Source: Elymus sibiricus (Eukaryota > Streptophyta > Magnoliopsida > Poales > Poaceae). From it: 64,000 nt of DNA. Within the stretch, counting starts at the first letter, position 1, and every line of letters starts with the position of its first letter. The notes under the pieces were generated by a model. That model was not told the DNA's origin, searched no databases, and saw only the letters and a program-made list of their open reading frames with translations. The position numbers were made by a program, and so were the translations under genes. This document shows, one piece after another, positions 1 to 11,250 of the stretch. The stretch lies in assembly GCA_039707655.1 (NCBI GenBank), contig CM077665.1, positions 290,846,205-290,910,204 of the forward strand. Direction: 5' to 3'.

Positions 1-1383
1 ACTTTCCTTCACCTCCATGGGATGAATCTTTCCGATGGACAAGTCTTGGATAGCTTCCGAAGGTTCCTTATCTCCTACATCATTTGGCAATTGTTCGACT
101 TGAGAACCATTAGATTCATCAAACTTCACATCTACCGTCTCTTCAACTTTTCGAGTGAAGTTGTTGTAGACACGGTAGGTGTGAGAGTTTGATCCGTAAC
201 CGAGCAGGAAACCTTCATGAGATTTAGGAGCAAATTTTGAATGACGATGCTTATCAAGAATGTAACACTTGGAGCCGAATACCCGAAAGTATCCAACTTG
301 GGGTTTGTTACCGGTGAGTAGCTCGTATGTCGTTTTACCGAGAAGCTTGTGAAGATAGAGTCGGTTTGTGGCATGACAAGCTGTTTCCACGGCTTCCGCC
401 CAAAAGTGTCTTGGCGTCTTGTATTCGTCGAGCATCGTTCTTGCCATCTCAATAAGAGTTCGGTTCTTCCTCTCAACAACTCCATGTTATTGAGGCGTGT
501 ACGTAGCCGAGAACTCATGTAGAATCTCTTCTTCGTCAAGAAAGGTGTCTACATTTGTGTTCTTGAACTCCGATCTGTTGTCGCTCCGAACATTCTTGAT
601 CTTCACTTCAAACTGATTTTGGGCTTTGCGAGCGAAGTTCTTGAAGATCTTTTGTACCTGCGACTTATCATCAAGAAAGAATACCCACGCAAATCTAGAA
701 AAATCATCAACTATAACTAGACCAAAGGAATTTCCAGCGAGGCTCTTGTAAGCACTGGGACCAAAAAGATCCATATGAAGCAACTCGAGTGGTCTCCTAG
801 TAGTCATGATATTCTTTACGGGATGACTTCCACCTACTTGTTTTCCGGCTTGACAAGCACTACAAAGTCTATCTTTGTCAAAGATAACATCTTTGACACC
901 AAGAATATGATCACCTTTGATGAGCTTGTCTAGATTACGCATACCAACATGTCCTAGTCTTCTATGCCAAAGCCAACCTTTAGAAGATTTTGCAATAAGA
1001 CAAGTACGAGGTTTGGACTTTTTAGTGAAATCGACAATGTACAGATCACCTCTACGGAAACCGGTAAAGACCATGTTATGATTGTCTTGACGAAACACTT
1101 GGCAATCTACTTTGGTGAGTAGCACATTAAAACCAAAGTCGGCTAGTCTAGATATGGAAAGAAGATTATAGCCAAGGGATTCAACAAGCATGACGTTTTG
1201 AATAGAGCTATCATGGGATATGGCCACCTTACCAAGACCAAGTACCTTACCCTTGGAGTTGTCTCCAAAAGTCACATACCTTCGCGGTCCATGGTTTGGT
1301 GTGATCTCTTCAATCATGTCTCTATCTCCGGTCATATGATCGGTGCATCCGCTATCGACAATCCACTCTTTTCCTCCGGACAT
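1..1383 (-). pseudogene. copia pol: protease, GAG-pre-integrase, integrase (incomplete)
   Basis: The minus-strand frame opens with ATG at 1383, directly after the gag stop (TAAATG). Near residues 8-12 it has WIVDSGCTDHM, the DSG aspartic protease site. Around residue 138 comes LWHRRLGH, followed by a C-x2-C pair and GK, which is the zinc-binding GAG-pre-integrase segment. The integrase core follows, with MDLFGP (first catalytic Asp) and VRSDN (second Asp). A TAA at 487-489 interrupts the frame. Beyond it the same frame continues to position 1 with the expected integrase tail (VVERKNRTL, then FLLGYGSNSHTYRVYN), which includes the third acidic residue. Reverse transcriptase and RNase H would lie left of the window. 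The stop makes this copy a pseudogene. Confidence 0.88.
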
Positions 1384-2040
1384 TTAATCCTTGAAGTTTG
1401 CCATGAGACTTAGATTCTTCATGATCTTCTCATGCTCGATGTCGAACAACTCATCTTCATCATAGTAGCCATGTTCCACATTGTCATAATCAAGTGGGAA
1501 ATCCTCGTCATAAGAAACAAGAGATTCGTGAGAGTTGTGATCATGACAATGTTCAAGATTATGAATGCGAATGGCTTCAACAATGATGTTGTTGATAGTT
1601 ATGACATCTCCTTTAGCACGCATGAGGTCTCTAAGCTCAAATAGATAGTCTTCAAACTTAGGATCACTAGGCATCATTTTGTGAAAAGCAATGGTTTTAT
1701 GAAGAATTTTATCAAGATTACTCAATGAATAATTTGGATATCGTTTCTCCAAATCACTCCACAAAGTATAAGCACATTCAAAATTCTTCATTTGATTAAG
1801 CACAATTCTTGGCAATCCTCTAATAATAAGATTAACAGTTCTAAGATTGCATAGCATATCAATTTCCTCTTCGTGTGTGGGATGTAAAGGATCAATGGGA
1901 GGTACATAGGGGTTCTTAACATACTTGCTCAAATGAAATTTATCGAATAGTTCAAGCATCTTATATTTCCATTGACTATAGTACTCCCCATCGAGAACGG
2001 GCACTCTACAACTAAGACTCCCCGAACTAGACACATCCAT
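1384..2040 (-). pseudogene. copia gag, C-terminally shortened
   Basis: This open frame of 218 codons starts at ATG 2040, about 40 bases downstream of the primer site. It has the N-terminal layout of plant copia gag (LDGEYYSQWKYKMLELF, then a conserved LWSDLEKRYP segment). The family is normally longer and carries a CCHC zinc knuckle before protease. Here the frame ends after SLMANFKD and the protease frame begins at once, with no CCHC motif. The nucleocapsid part therefore appears deleted. The protein would be a capsid-like structural protein acting in the cytoplasm, but this copy is probably non-functional. Confidence 0.82.
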
Positions 2041-2080
2041 CTTCCTTCACGGTGATGAAACCGAAGCTATGGAGACCAAA

Positions 2081-2092
2081 GCTCTGATACCA
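2081..2092 (-). other. primer binding site, initiator Met tRNA type
   Basis: On the minus strand TGGTATCAGAGC lies two bases inside the 5' LTR end. It is the complement of the 3' end of plant initiator tRNA-Met, the usual copia primer. Its position fixes the LTR boundary at 2095 and the orientation of the element. Confidence 0.93.
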
Positions 2093-2778
2093 ATTGAAGG
2101 GATCGATAGAAGAGACGTCTAGAGGGGGGGGGGTGAATAGACTACTTGCAAGAATTAAAACTTAACCTTTTCCCAAGTTAATTGGTGGGCAGTTTTAGCA
2201 AATATAACAAGTCTAATGCACCCTACACATGCTAGTCAACAAGTATGGCAGCGGAAAGTAAGACAAGCACATGTAGGAGAGAGTAGAGATAGGAAGATCA
2301 AACGCAATTTGGAGACACGAAGATTTTTCCCGTGATTCCGATAGGTGGCGCTATCGTACATCCACGTTTATGGAGTCTTCAACCCACGGAGGGTAACGGT
2401 CGCGAGAGTCCACGAAGGGCTCCACCCATAAGGGTCCACGAAGTAGCAACCTTGACAATTGCATAACGGCTTCCATCCCTGAAGGACTAGCCTCACTATG
2501 GGTAGATCTTGACGAAGTAGGCGATCTCCTTGCCCGTACAAACTTCTTGGTTCAACTCCACAACACGAAGTAGGATGCTCCCAAGCAACACCTAACCAAT
2601 CTAGGAGGCACCACCCTCCAAAAGGTAATAGGCTTGATAATGGTGATGAACTCCTTGCTCTTGTGCTTCAAGATGATAGACTCCTCAACACTCAATCACT
2701 CTCTCACAGATTTGGCTTGGTAGAAGGGATTGATTGGGTGAAAAGCAACTTGGGGAGGCTAGAAATCAAGATCCATAT

Positions 2779-3392
2779 TGTCGTGGTTTTGTCACGGCAA
2801 GATGTCCTCGTGAGAGAACTTAGGTGTGAGGCCATCGCAACTATGTGCGGCTTGAGAGGGGTTGGTCGGAATCGAGAGACGCGAGTTTACCCAGGTCCGG
2901 CCCCTCCGATGGAGGTAAAAGCCTACGTCCTGCTTTTTGTCTATATTGATGATGATGATGATCTCGATTATAAGGGTGCAGAATCGCTACCTCTAATTTC
3001 AAGAGCCTCTAATATGTCTATCTCTAATGACTTGAAGTTGTGCCTCTAGGGGTGCCTTACCCCTCCTTATATAAGTGGAAGGGGTAGGTTTACATGTAGA
3101 GTCCTACTAGGAGTAGGATTAGGACTAGTCTCTCTTGAATCCTAATCCGGGTCTTGTTTCCTTTGTGAGGGAGTGTTTTCTTTCCTTGGGCCTTCTCTGT
3201 GAGCCGGCCCACCATAACATGAGTCGGCCCTCCCATGAGCCGCCCTCTGGGCTGTTGGGTCTTGTCGTTCGTCTGACCCGCCTTCCGGGTCACCAATGAG
3301 CCACCAAGCTCGGCCGGGTCACCAGTGAGTCGCCAAGTCTCGGCCGGGTCATACTTCAGGCCAGGTTATACCACGGGGTAATATTCCCGACA
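2779..3392 (-). repeat. X1 3' LTR
   Basis: This is the direct repeat of 9223-9837, with canonical TG...CA ends (CCACGACA at the 3' end). A matching TATATAAG lies near 3068-3076. The two LTRs differ at scattered bases and by one base in length. Confidence 0.92.
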
Positions 3393-4560
3393 TTAGCCCC
3401 CAGGTTAGCTTGAATTTATTCATGGTAAGCTCCTGAAATAAGAATAAAAAATATGTTTAGGGACCGGCTTGCTCCATTGGCCGGCTTAATGAAGTAGCTC
3501 CTTGAAAATCTGGGTTTCTTCTTCATATTAATGAGCCGTCTTCACAACCATCTTGCAGGTATGTGTCCTTTGCAATAAAATATTGGGAATAAAACATCCA
3601 TATGCCGTTGAGTCAACCTCCAATACTTTGGCTGGATGAAAATCTTGGGAATAAGAAATTCGTCTGTTGTTGAACCACTTCATGGGACGCGGGGATCTTG
3701 CAGGGTCATCAGATGTAGTGGACGTCAACTTATAAAAAATATTGCTGATTTATGGATGTAGAACTTGCCAACTTGTGAAGTTGGGTTGCTTATATAAACT
3801 CCGCCGGGTCATAATCATTGATGATGCCGGGTCGTGATTGTTGGTACCGCCAGGTCAAAACAAGCGGACTCCAGTTGACTTGATAAAATTATAAAGAAAT
3901 CCGTGTAATGTTGAGCCGGCTTTCAATGCTTCAGCTCCACCAAGATATGAGACCTAGCTCACTCAAAATTTGATAGCTTGAAAATGTTCTGCTATTTTTT
4001 ATCTTCATATTACCTGTAGCCCCCAAGCTCCAAGTTTATCCATGATGACTTGGTGTTTTTCAATAATATCTTTAATTGTGTGTTTTGTCTGCAGCAGCTT
4101 GGGACTTGTAATTATCTTATACTTTATAGAACTTCAGCCAGTGTAGCCCCCAAGTGCCGGGTTGTCTTGCCTGCAACAACCTGGGACTTTGAACTTGGTG
4201 TTGAATGTTGAGAAATCTGGGTTGTCATCTGAGTCGCCAGATATAGACTGAGTGTCTTGTATTTCACATGTGTAGCCCCCAAGGGCCGGCTCATCAGTAT
4301 GTGATGGGCCGGGTCTTCAATTTGGACCTTTATAATCTGTTTCAGCAGCTGAATACTGTAGCCCCCAAGTGCCGGGTCGTATGCCTGCAGCGACTTGGGA
4401 CTTTCGAAAATTTGATCTGAGTGGTGTAGCCCCCAAGTGTCGGGTCGTATGCCTGCAGCGACTCGGGACTTACATGCACTTCTCCTTTGAAAAGAAAAAC
4501 ATCATATGATGTATCCCCCAAGTGCCGGGTCGTATGCCTGCAGCGACTTAGGACTGTGTG
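3393..4560 (-). repeat. X1 polypurine tract and iterated PPT-like repeats
   Basis: On the minus strand AACCTGGGGGCTAA abuts the 3' LTR and is the likely plus-strand primer. The core GGGGGCTA (plus strand TAGCCCCC) recurs at 4017, 4144, 4273, 4359 and 4427, with a variant at 4512. Four of these lie in a longer repeat of about 45 bases containing GCCGGGTCGTATGCCTGCAG and CGACTTGGGACT. No coding capacity is visible here. Confidence 0.75.
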
Positions 4561-5164
4561 AGAATAATATAAATCATCATAATTTGTTGAATGACTCCTT
4601 GACCGTGGTTGTAACCCGGTATTTTGTCGAATATCCTGGAAAAATGCCTTTGTCCTTGAAATGAAAATCCCTGCTCGTGGTTGCGGTGCAACCCGGCAAA
4701 TATATGTTTGAGAAATCCATAAGTGTTGTAGTTTACTACAGAGCACAAGTTAAAAAAATCGAAGAGCCGGTCAATTAGATGACACGACATTATATGTGAT
4801 AGGGCGGCTCTTCGATAATAGTCAATTCTTCCGAGCTGGCTTGAAAAACCCCAATCATTTAATGCTGGTTATGATAAACCATGATGAAGATCCAACCATT
4901 TTGGCTATCAAAGATCTATTTGTTCCTGCAGAAGTTACGATGTAACCTGTTTTGATGACCGGATTGATATGCATGTATGATGCATGATGCAATGTAGGAT
5001 GATGTATGTATATGATAAAAACAACTAATAGAGAATATATACATGTATATCTCAAATATTTGTATGTCGGCCTTGAAGGCACAACCAAAAGAGATCAACT
5101 CTTGTTCTTATTTTTTGAAAAACTCATGGTTTTTGCTTCCAAGAAGCTTGGCATGAACGCCTTT

Positions 5165-5790
5165 AATCCCGTAAGCCGGCTCTCACGTGACATAAATCCG
5201 TCGTTTTAACCTTAACTAGTTCAGGGTCTTAAAAAAGATTGACTGTTAAGAGTACGAACGGGCCACATAGCGGAGAGACTACAACGGACGGGTGAGTTTA
5301 TCCTAGCTCTCTTTAAGCCGGCTCTCTCGTGACATAAGCCGCCGTTTTAACCTTGACAAGTTCAGGGTCTTATTGAAAGATTGACTGTCAAGAGTACGGC
5401 GGGTCACTTGGCGGAGTAGCAAGTTGCAAACAGGCAGGTTTAACCCATATATGGCATGGAAGCCGGTCAAGAGGGTATGAAAGCTAAACTCATTGAGTTG
5501 GAAGCCCCCAAGTGAACTATGATCATGGAAAAGCTTGGCCATAGGATATACATGAGACAATGCTACTACTGCAAAACATCTAGGGTCCAGATAAGCCAGC
5601 TTTATTCCATTGATCATAATATGATGATCCAATAAATTAGGGCACCCATGTTTGAACGGCGCATCATGGCGGCTCGTCCTCTTGGGCAACTTTTAATTTT
5701 TCGCCAATAAAGCAGGGCACCCATGTTTGAACGGTCGCATCATGCCGGCTCGTCCTCTTGGGCGACTTTAAATCTTTCGCCAATAAGGCA
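5165..5790. repeat. X1 short direct duplications
   Basis: Two imperfect direct duplications are visible. One of about 145 bases starts at TAAGCCGGCTCTC near 5171 and 5316. One of 75 bases starts at GGCACCCATGTTTGAACGG at 5641 and 5716. Neither is coding. They show repeated slippage or template switching inside X1. Confidence 0.7.
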
Positions 5791-6508
5791 GCAGCCCCCG
5801 GGACCGGGTTATCTTCCTTGTAATGACCCGGGGTTCCAGAACATTTGAGCCCGGTTGAATCTGCCAAGTCATGTATGTGTATCCCCCGAGTCTTAAGTTG
5901 ATTCGATGAGGCGGCTTAAGAGTCTTCATCCTTGGCTGTGGCATAAGGTTTGCGACTGAACGATGGATTTTATCCAAACTGGAGACGATGTAGTGAGCTG
6001 ATGATCTTCGTGATGCTATCATATGTCTTTGGCAAATGTCGTGGCCAAACTGAGTTTATATGCTTATTGACCCATGCTTTGTTATTCTCGGGTAGTCTGT
6101 CTCTCCTAGCCCCTCCAGGGCCATATTTCTTTTTCTTTGCCGCTGGCTTTGAATTGCCGGCTCAACGGTGGCCGGCTCAAATTGTAGCTTCTCCAGGGAT
6201 GTCTCCTTTATGGCAAGCTCTCCTGTTTCTTTGGATATATTGGAAGTAGACCGGGCCGGGGGATCCAGTGGTCAACCCGGCGCAGGTGAAGGCTGATAAT
6301 AGTTATATATTTCTTTCTTGCTCTAGTGCTGTTAGAGTACACCGGACTGCGGGGACGGCGGCTTGCGCGCGTCTGTTTGGCGGCTCATGCGGGCGAATGT
6401 GGCCTCGACGTGTTGATGCAGACCAGACCACGGGGGCGGCGGCTTGCCCGTGGCCGTTGGGCAGCTCGTGCAAGCAGGCATAACTTCGACGTGTTGATGT
6501 AGACGCAA

Positions 6509-6730
6509 GAGTCGACCGCGGATTTGGAAACCGGCGCTGACACACGAGTCGTCCGCGACATTGTAAGCCAACACAGACATACGAGTCAGTCATGGTGTTG
6601 TAAATTGGTGCAGATGCACGAGTCAGCCACGACATTGGGAGCCGGTGTGGACGCACATGTCGGCCACGGTGTTGTAAGCTGGTGCGGACGGGCGAATCGG
6701 TCGCGGCATTGTAAGCCGGCGCACGAGTCC
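6509..6730. repeat. 37-bp minisatellite in X1
   Basis: Six consecutive units of 37 bases start at 6509, 6546, 6583, 6620, 6657 and 6694; the last is partial. Each unit opens with GAGTC or a close variant and has ATTGTAAGCC-like DNA in the middle. The period is exact although the units have diverged. Confidence 0.85.
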
Positions 6731-7139
6731 ATTGAGCAACGTGACACAGACAAACACCAGCGCAGAATTATGCTGACACACGCTCCATCTCCGCGATATA
6801 ATGCCACTTTTGTAATGAAGACTTGTCCTGCGTAAAAATATTACAGGCCAAAGTAATTGTTCTCGAAGGAATTTAACATGCACTGATAAATAGATAGGGT
6901 GAAGAGCACCTGATTGCTTTTGTCGGATGAACGCGGATGTTGGTGATGGATAATGCTGGACATGATTGGATGAAAAAGATAGCATATTTACATAAAGCTG
7001 ATATTACATCAGCACCCACGCGGACTTTTTTTATCAGACTCCCATTAGCTCCCAATAGCCTTGTTAGGAACCTCCGAAATTCCTTCTCAAAATTATTTAA
7101 TCAGTGTGGGTGTGAAAACTGATTTTACAGTCCTAAGAC

Positions 7140-8800
7140 TGAGCACACATTGTTCCCACATTCCGATGTGCTTACAACTTCACTCTTGCAACCGTCTTTG
7201 CCGTCTCCGTACCCATGCAACCAATTTATTTTGACATAACCCCAAGGACGGATTGAATGGCGTGGAGAGTCGGAACACACAATCTTAGGTGTAGAATTGC
7301 TTTCTGGGCGGTGACACCACCGTACTACGACATCTGCAGCCTACCTCCAATGGCCATTAGCTTCGCCTTGGTTGTGCTCTCCTATTCTTATTCTCTGGAA
7401 CAGGTAGGATTGAGGGAGTCAACTTCCGAAGGGAAGCATGCAGCAGCATGACTACATAACTCAACCCAATGGCATACACAAGAACAAACTACAGGTTGCA
7501 TACATATAGTAGTATAGCAGTGGCAATCTGGGCATAGCGTAGAAGAGCCTGCCCAATTTCGGGCGCTCATTCAGCGAGCCCCCACCGGTCACGGCAGTAT
7601 GCACAGCCTCTCACACGGTGAGGCTGACCAGCATCCCCAGCGGTGATATAGGCATCCGGTACAGACATCAGTCGCGGCGGGTTGAGACGGAGAGGAGCCG
7701 GCATGGAGCAGCGAGCGAGGCGGGGCGGAGCCAGCCGCGACGGCGTTGAGGCGGGTGGCGCGGCCACGGCGGCCAAGCGGGGCGGAGCAGTTGAGGCGAG
7801 GCGCGCGCACGCGGCTGGGAGCCGGATGCGACCGGTGGAGCGCACGAGAGTAGTGGCGGTTCGGTGCGGGGCGGCTCGCAGGCGCGGTTTGGAGCAGAGG
7901 CGAAGAGAGGCCATGTCAGAAGCAGAGGTCGCGACAGCGACTCGAGCGGCGCCGGCCCGCGGTAGAGGCGGAGCTCACGGCGGCTGCCCGACCAGGGAAG
8001 CTGAAGAGCGTGCGGCCATGGAAGAGGCGAAGCGAGGCTATGGCAGAGGCGGGGTCGCGGCAGAGGCTCGGCGGCGCCGGCCCGCGGCAGAGGCGAAGCT
8101 CCGGCGGCGGCTCGAGCGACGCCGGCCCGCGGCAGAGGCCTGACCAGGGCGGCTTGGAAGCACGGGGAACGGGTGCGCGCACGCACAGGCAAGGCGCGGC
8201 CGCAGCGAATGGGAGGCGCGGCAGAGCGGCTTGAGGTGTGGCCACGGCGGGCAGTAGGTGCGGCCTGGCGCAGGCGAGCGGCATGGTACGGTGGAGGCGG
8301 AGTTGGCGACTCGGACGTGCGGCGCGTGAAGGCTGGTGTGCGGGGAGGCGAGACGGAGCCAGCGGCGAGGCACGGCTGCGGAGGCGAGACGGAGCCAGCG
8401 GCGAGGCACGGCTGCGGAGGCGAGGCGGAGCCAGCGGCACGGCACGGCTGCGGCCGGCAGCTGCGGAGGCGAGGCGGAGCCAGCGGCGGGGCGCGGCTGC
8501 GGCCGGCGGTCGCGCTGGCGACTCGGACTTGCGGCGTTGACTCACCCGATCTGTGACCCCCCTTTTTTTCTTATTCGACTCTTGTCTTCACGTGGAGAAC
8601 TACGAGTGCCTTTGTTTTTCTTTAAGTATGCCAATGGCAGGAGCGTAGTGGATGGCTTCTGTATTACGTCCTGCCACCGCTTTGGAATTCCTTGGGTGTT
8701 GGGACTTTGTACGGGACACGAACGCGGTGGATGTGACAGTTTGTTTGAAACATAGCAATCGGACCCGACCGTTGAGTCTCGGAATCTATTACGCTTTCGG
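7140..8800. other. GC-rich island inside X1, origin unknown
   Basis: From about 7670 to 8545 the DNA is far richer in G and C than the rest of X1. Frames on both strands stay open by composition alone, giving Ala/Arg/Pro-rich translations. To the right (8550-8990) lies mixed-composition DNA, and to the left (7240-7420) an open plus-strand stretch ends at GAACAG|GTAGG, a possible splice donor. The mosaic could be a captured and decayed piece of a host gene promoter and first exon, or only drift in a non-coding element. I do not recognise a protein. Confidence 0.4.
8345..8501. repeat. 36-bp GC-rich minisatellite
   Basis: Units of 36 bases start at 8345, 8381, 8417 and 8466; the last follows a 13-base spacer. 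Each begins GAGGCGAGRCGGAGCCAGCGG. The length is a multiple of three, so overlapping frames show a 12-residue repeat, but nothing else suggests a real protein. Confidence 0.85.
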
Positions 8801-9201
8801 TGGACTGTTATAGTATGTTTGTTTCAGCCAAAACCAAATTCCTGTCGGTCTCGGCGGATCAGAAACAAACGGATGAATCGCAGGACGGCGGCAGTGGACA
8901 GACAACAACCCTAACTTCTCTCAAACTCGGACGCGTCTCGCATCTGGCGTTCTGACTGTCCGTCATGAAGATGATGTATCTTTCAACCACGCGCAAGGTG
9001 CAGTGTTGATGTCAAGCCCACGCGCGTTGGTACGGTGAATCGCCATCGTTTGTTGATGTTTGTTTGATGAAGATTAAACCCATCAAAATCGAAATCCACG
9101 ACACACGTAGATCCTTCCGAGCCGGTTTTTCTTTATCCGGCCAATTGTGAGCTTCTCGATCCTTGAAGAGCTCCCTCCAAAACACAACACCACAGTACGC
9201 T

Positions 9202-9222
9202 CTCCCCACGGTGGGCGCCAAC
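9202..9222 (-). other. X1 primer binding site
   Basis: The minus strand reads GTTGGCGCCCACCGTGGGG directly after the 5' LTR. The same sequence follows the X2 LTR at 30031, so the two families share a primer. Confidence 0.82.
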
Positions 9223-9837
9223 TATCGTGGTTTTGTCAAGGCAAGATGTCCTCGTGAGAGAACTTAGGTGTGAGGCCATCATAACTATGTGGCGGCTTCA
9301 GAGGGGTTGGTCGGAATCGAGAGACGCGAGTTTACCCAGGTTCGGCCCCTCCGATGGAGGTAAAATCCTACGTCCTGCTTTGTGTCTATATTGATGATGA
9401 TGATTATCTCGATTACAAGGGTGCGGAATCGCTACCTCTAATTTCGAGAGCCTCTAATCTGTCTATCTCTAATGACTTGAAGTTGTCCCTCTAGGGGTGA
9501 CTTACCCCTCCTTATATAAGTGGAAGGGGTAGGTTTACATGTAGAGTCCTACTAGGAGTAGGCTTAGGACTAGTCTCTTTTGAATCCTAATCTAGGTCTT
9601 GTTTCCTTTGTGAGGGAGTGTTTTCTTTCCTTGGGCCTTCTTTGTGAGCCGGCCCACCATAACATGAGTCGGCCCTCCCATGAGCCGCCCTCTGGGCCGT
9701 TGGGTCTTGTCGTTTGTCTGACCCGCCTGCCGGGTCACCAATGAGCCACCAAGCTCGGCCGGGTCACCAGTGAGTCGCCAAGTCTCGGCCGGGTCATACT
9801 TCAGGCCGGGTTATACCGCGGGGTAATATCCCCGACA
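9223..9837 (-). repeat. X1 5' LTR
   Basis: On the minus strand it begins TGTCGGGGATATTACCCC and ends CCACGATA; the usual terminal CA is mutated to TA. A TATATAAG promoter motif lies near 9512-9520. Its 3' part carries the CAGGACGTAGG...CCTGGGTAAA block shared with other families in this window. Confidence 0.92.
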
Positions 9838-9963
9838 CATATGGTTGGAGTGGATGATCTTGATCTCAACACAAGGGTAGGTGGTTCTCTCTTAGAAATT
9901 TGGATATGGGAAGTGGAAAACTGTTCCGAGTGCTTCTCTTGCGAGTGGAATGAGGTGGAGGGG

Positions 9964-9971
9964 TATATATA
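9964..9971 (-). promoter_or_regulatory. TATA box of the copia LTR
   Basis: TATATATA sits in U3 in a GGCATCTCC-flanked context, 43 bases downstream (element sense) of the palindrome array. It is the only strong TATA-like stretch in this LTR, so it is the likely core promoter. Confidence 0.7.
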
Positions 9972-10013
9972 GGCATCTCCAAAAATCCAACCGTTACAAC
10001 ATTATTGACCATC

Positions 10014-10323
10014 TCGGTGAAACCGAAGCAAAACTCGGTTGTACCGATCTGTTCAAAATGAGGCAACTTTCGGAATCTCGGTGAGACCGATATAGGAATC
10101 TCGGTGGTACCGAAACAGGTGGCGGAGGGCAGTTCCCAAAATTCGGTGAGACCGAAGCATAAACTCAGAAATTCCGATTCTATGAAATCAGTCACCCGAA
10201 CCGTGGTCACCAAAACTCGGTTGCACCGATGCAATCTCGGTTGTACCGAAACTCTAGGGTTTGGCTAGGGTTCTGTCTTGGGTAGAAAATCGGTAGGGCC
10301 GGATGAAAACTTGGTGGCACCGA
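10014..10323. promoter_or_regulatory. array of TCGGTNNNACCGA palindromes in copia U3
   Basis: Seven perfect 13-bp hyphenated palindromes TCGGT-N3-ACCGA lie at 10014, 10035, 10078, 10101, 10143, 10217 and 10237. Degenerate copies are at 10165, 10290 and 10311. The three-base spacer varies (GAA, TGT, GAG, GGT, GAG, TGC, TGT) while both arms stay fixed. All lie directly upstream of the TATA box in element orientation. The pattern suggests binding sites for a dimeric regulator in the LTR enhancer. The factor is unknown. Confidence 0.75.
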
Positions 10324-10674
10324 TTTTGTGGATTAGGGTTTTGACAGAGTATTTTGTGGGAGAGCTTGTGGGTGTTTTTGGTGGCTAGCACTTGTGCACG
10401 TGAAGCAATTTGTTCACCAACAGTACCTTACCCCCTTTTAATAGTATTGGCTTTCCTATGGACTCAAAGTGATTTCTCACAAAGTAAAAAGAGTCTTCTA
10501 GCTTGAAGCTTTGCCAATCCATTCCTTGCATCTTGGGGTATCTCCTCATAATCCTTTTGCCAACACTCTCTGTGGACTAAACCTGAAATGAACTAGGTAG
10601 AAATATTAGTCCAAGATACAATATATGTTGTCATGAATTATCAAAACCACCAAGGGAGCATATGTGCTTTCACA

Positions 10675-11250
10675 AGCTCCACGTAAATTCTCAACATTTT
10701 TCGGACACTCCTAAACCTAGACCTAGTTAAAACTCATTTGAATTATATTCACATGAGTTTGAATTTAATTCTTGCAATCATGCCCACTCCTATTTTCTTG
10801 GATCAAGCTCATTTTTGTGAGTCTGAGAAAATTACCCTCTTGCCCAAGCTCTATTCCTAACACCTCTTTCATTTTCTTCAATTCTATGTTTACATTTTAA
10901 TATATAGAGAAGAGAGAGGGGGGGGGGCAGAGCCCAACCCAGCCGGCCACTTGGGCCTCCTGCAGCCCCTAAGGCCCAACCGCACCTCATCTCTCTCCCG
11001 ATCGAACCCTAGTTTCCAACTTCTCTCGATCAGCGTACCTCTCCCTCGATTCCCTCCTCCAGCACGTCCACACACACTCATGCAGAGGAGCGAGAGACCG
11101 CATGACCTCACCCTCACCCCTCATCCCCGCGCCTCTGCTTAGCCCGTGTGCCGCCCGACCCGTCCGACCGTCGGACCTCTCCAGCAGGACCCCTGCGCTC
11201 CCTCGACCCCTCGTCCTCCTCCTCCCGTGCGCCTGCACCAGGGAGAGCTT
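10675..11250 (+). other. C segment: AT-rich flank then GC-rich leader
   Basis: This segment starts at the copia boundary. It is AT-rich to about 10900, has a run of ten G at 10918-10927, then becomes CT- and CG-rich, like the leaders in A, D and E. It ends with AGCTT (11246-11250), duplicated on the far side of A. No coding sequence is recognisable. Confidence 0.6.

Larger units (their letters stand above)
2779..9837 (-). mobile_element. element X1: complete non-coding LTR retrotransposon
   Basis: Two LTRs (614 and 615 bases) bound 5.8 kb of internal DNA, and the whole is flanked by a perfect 5-bp duplication CATAT (2774-2778 and 9838-9842). The primer site beside the right LTR and the polypurine tract beside the left LTR show that it reads on the minus strand. 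I see no gag, protease, reverse transcriptase or integrase in any frame. It is a non-autonomous element that must have used proteins in trans. Its interior is a patchwork of tandem repeats and a GC-rich island, described separately. The stretches 4600-5160 and 6740-7140 show no recognisable structure. Confidence 0.92.
1..10674 (-). mobile_element. Ty1/copia retrotransposon, 5' part, truncated by the window edge
   Basis: The element reads right to left. Its 5' LTR begins at 10674 (minus strand TGTGAAAG) and ends at 2095. It is followed by an initiator-methionine tRNA primer site, gag, then protease and integrase running off position 1. The order protease before integrase, with integrase ahead of the missing reverse transcriptase, marks it as copia. 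The LTR is split by X1, which brought its own CATAT duplication. Without X1 the LTR is about 1.5 kb, ordinary for Triticeae copia elements. The 3' LTR and second target duplication lie outside the window. Coding regions carry a stop and an internal deletion, so this copy is not autonomous. Confidence 0.9.
2095..10674 (-). repeat. copia 5' LTR, split by X1
   Basis: The LTR consists of 2095-2778 and 9843-10674, joined across X1. It begins TGTGAAAGCACATATGCTCCC and ends CCCTTCA on the minus strand. The 9843-10674 part holds U3, with a TATA box and a dense array of short palindromes. The 2095-2778 part holds R and U5 and includes a run of ten G on the plus strand at 2124-2133. Confidence 0.85.

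Noticed and set aside
7567..8556. Long overlapping open frames on both strands (Ala/Arg/Pro-rich, up to 209 codons)
   Set aside because: They occur in several frames at once in a GC-rich repeat, start at non-ATG codons in places, and show no domain. Open by composition.
10014..10323. CRISPR-like array
   Set aside because: The repeats are 13-bp palindromes with irregular spacing in a plant LTR, not repeats with unique spacers.
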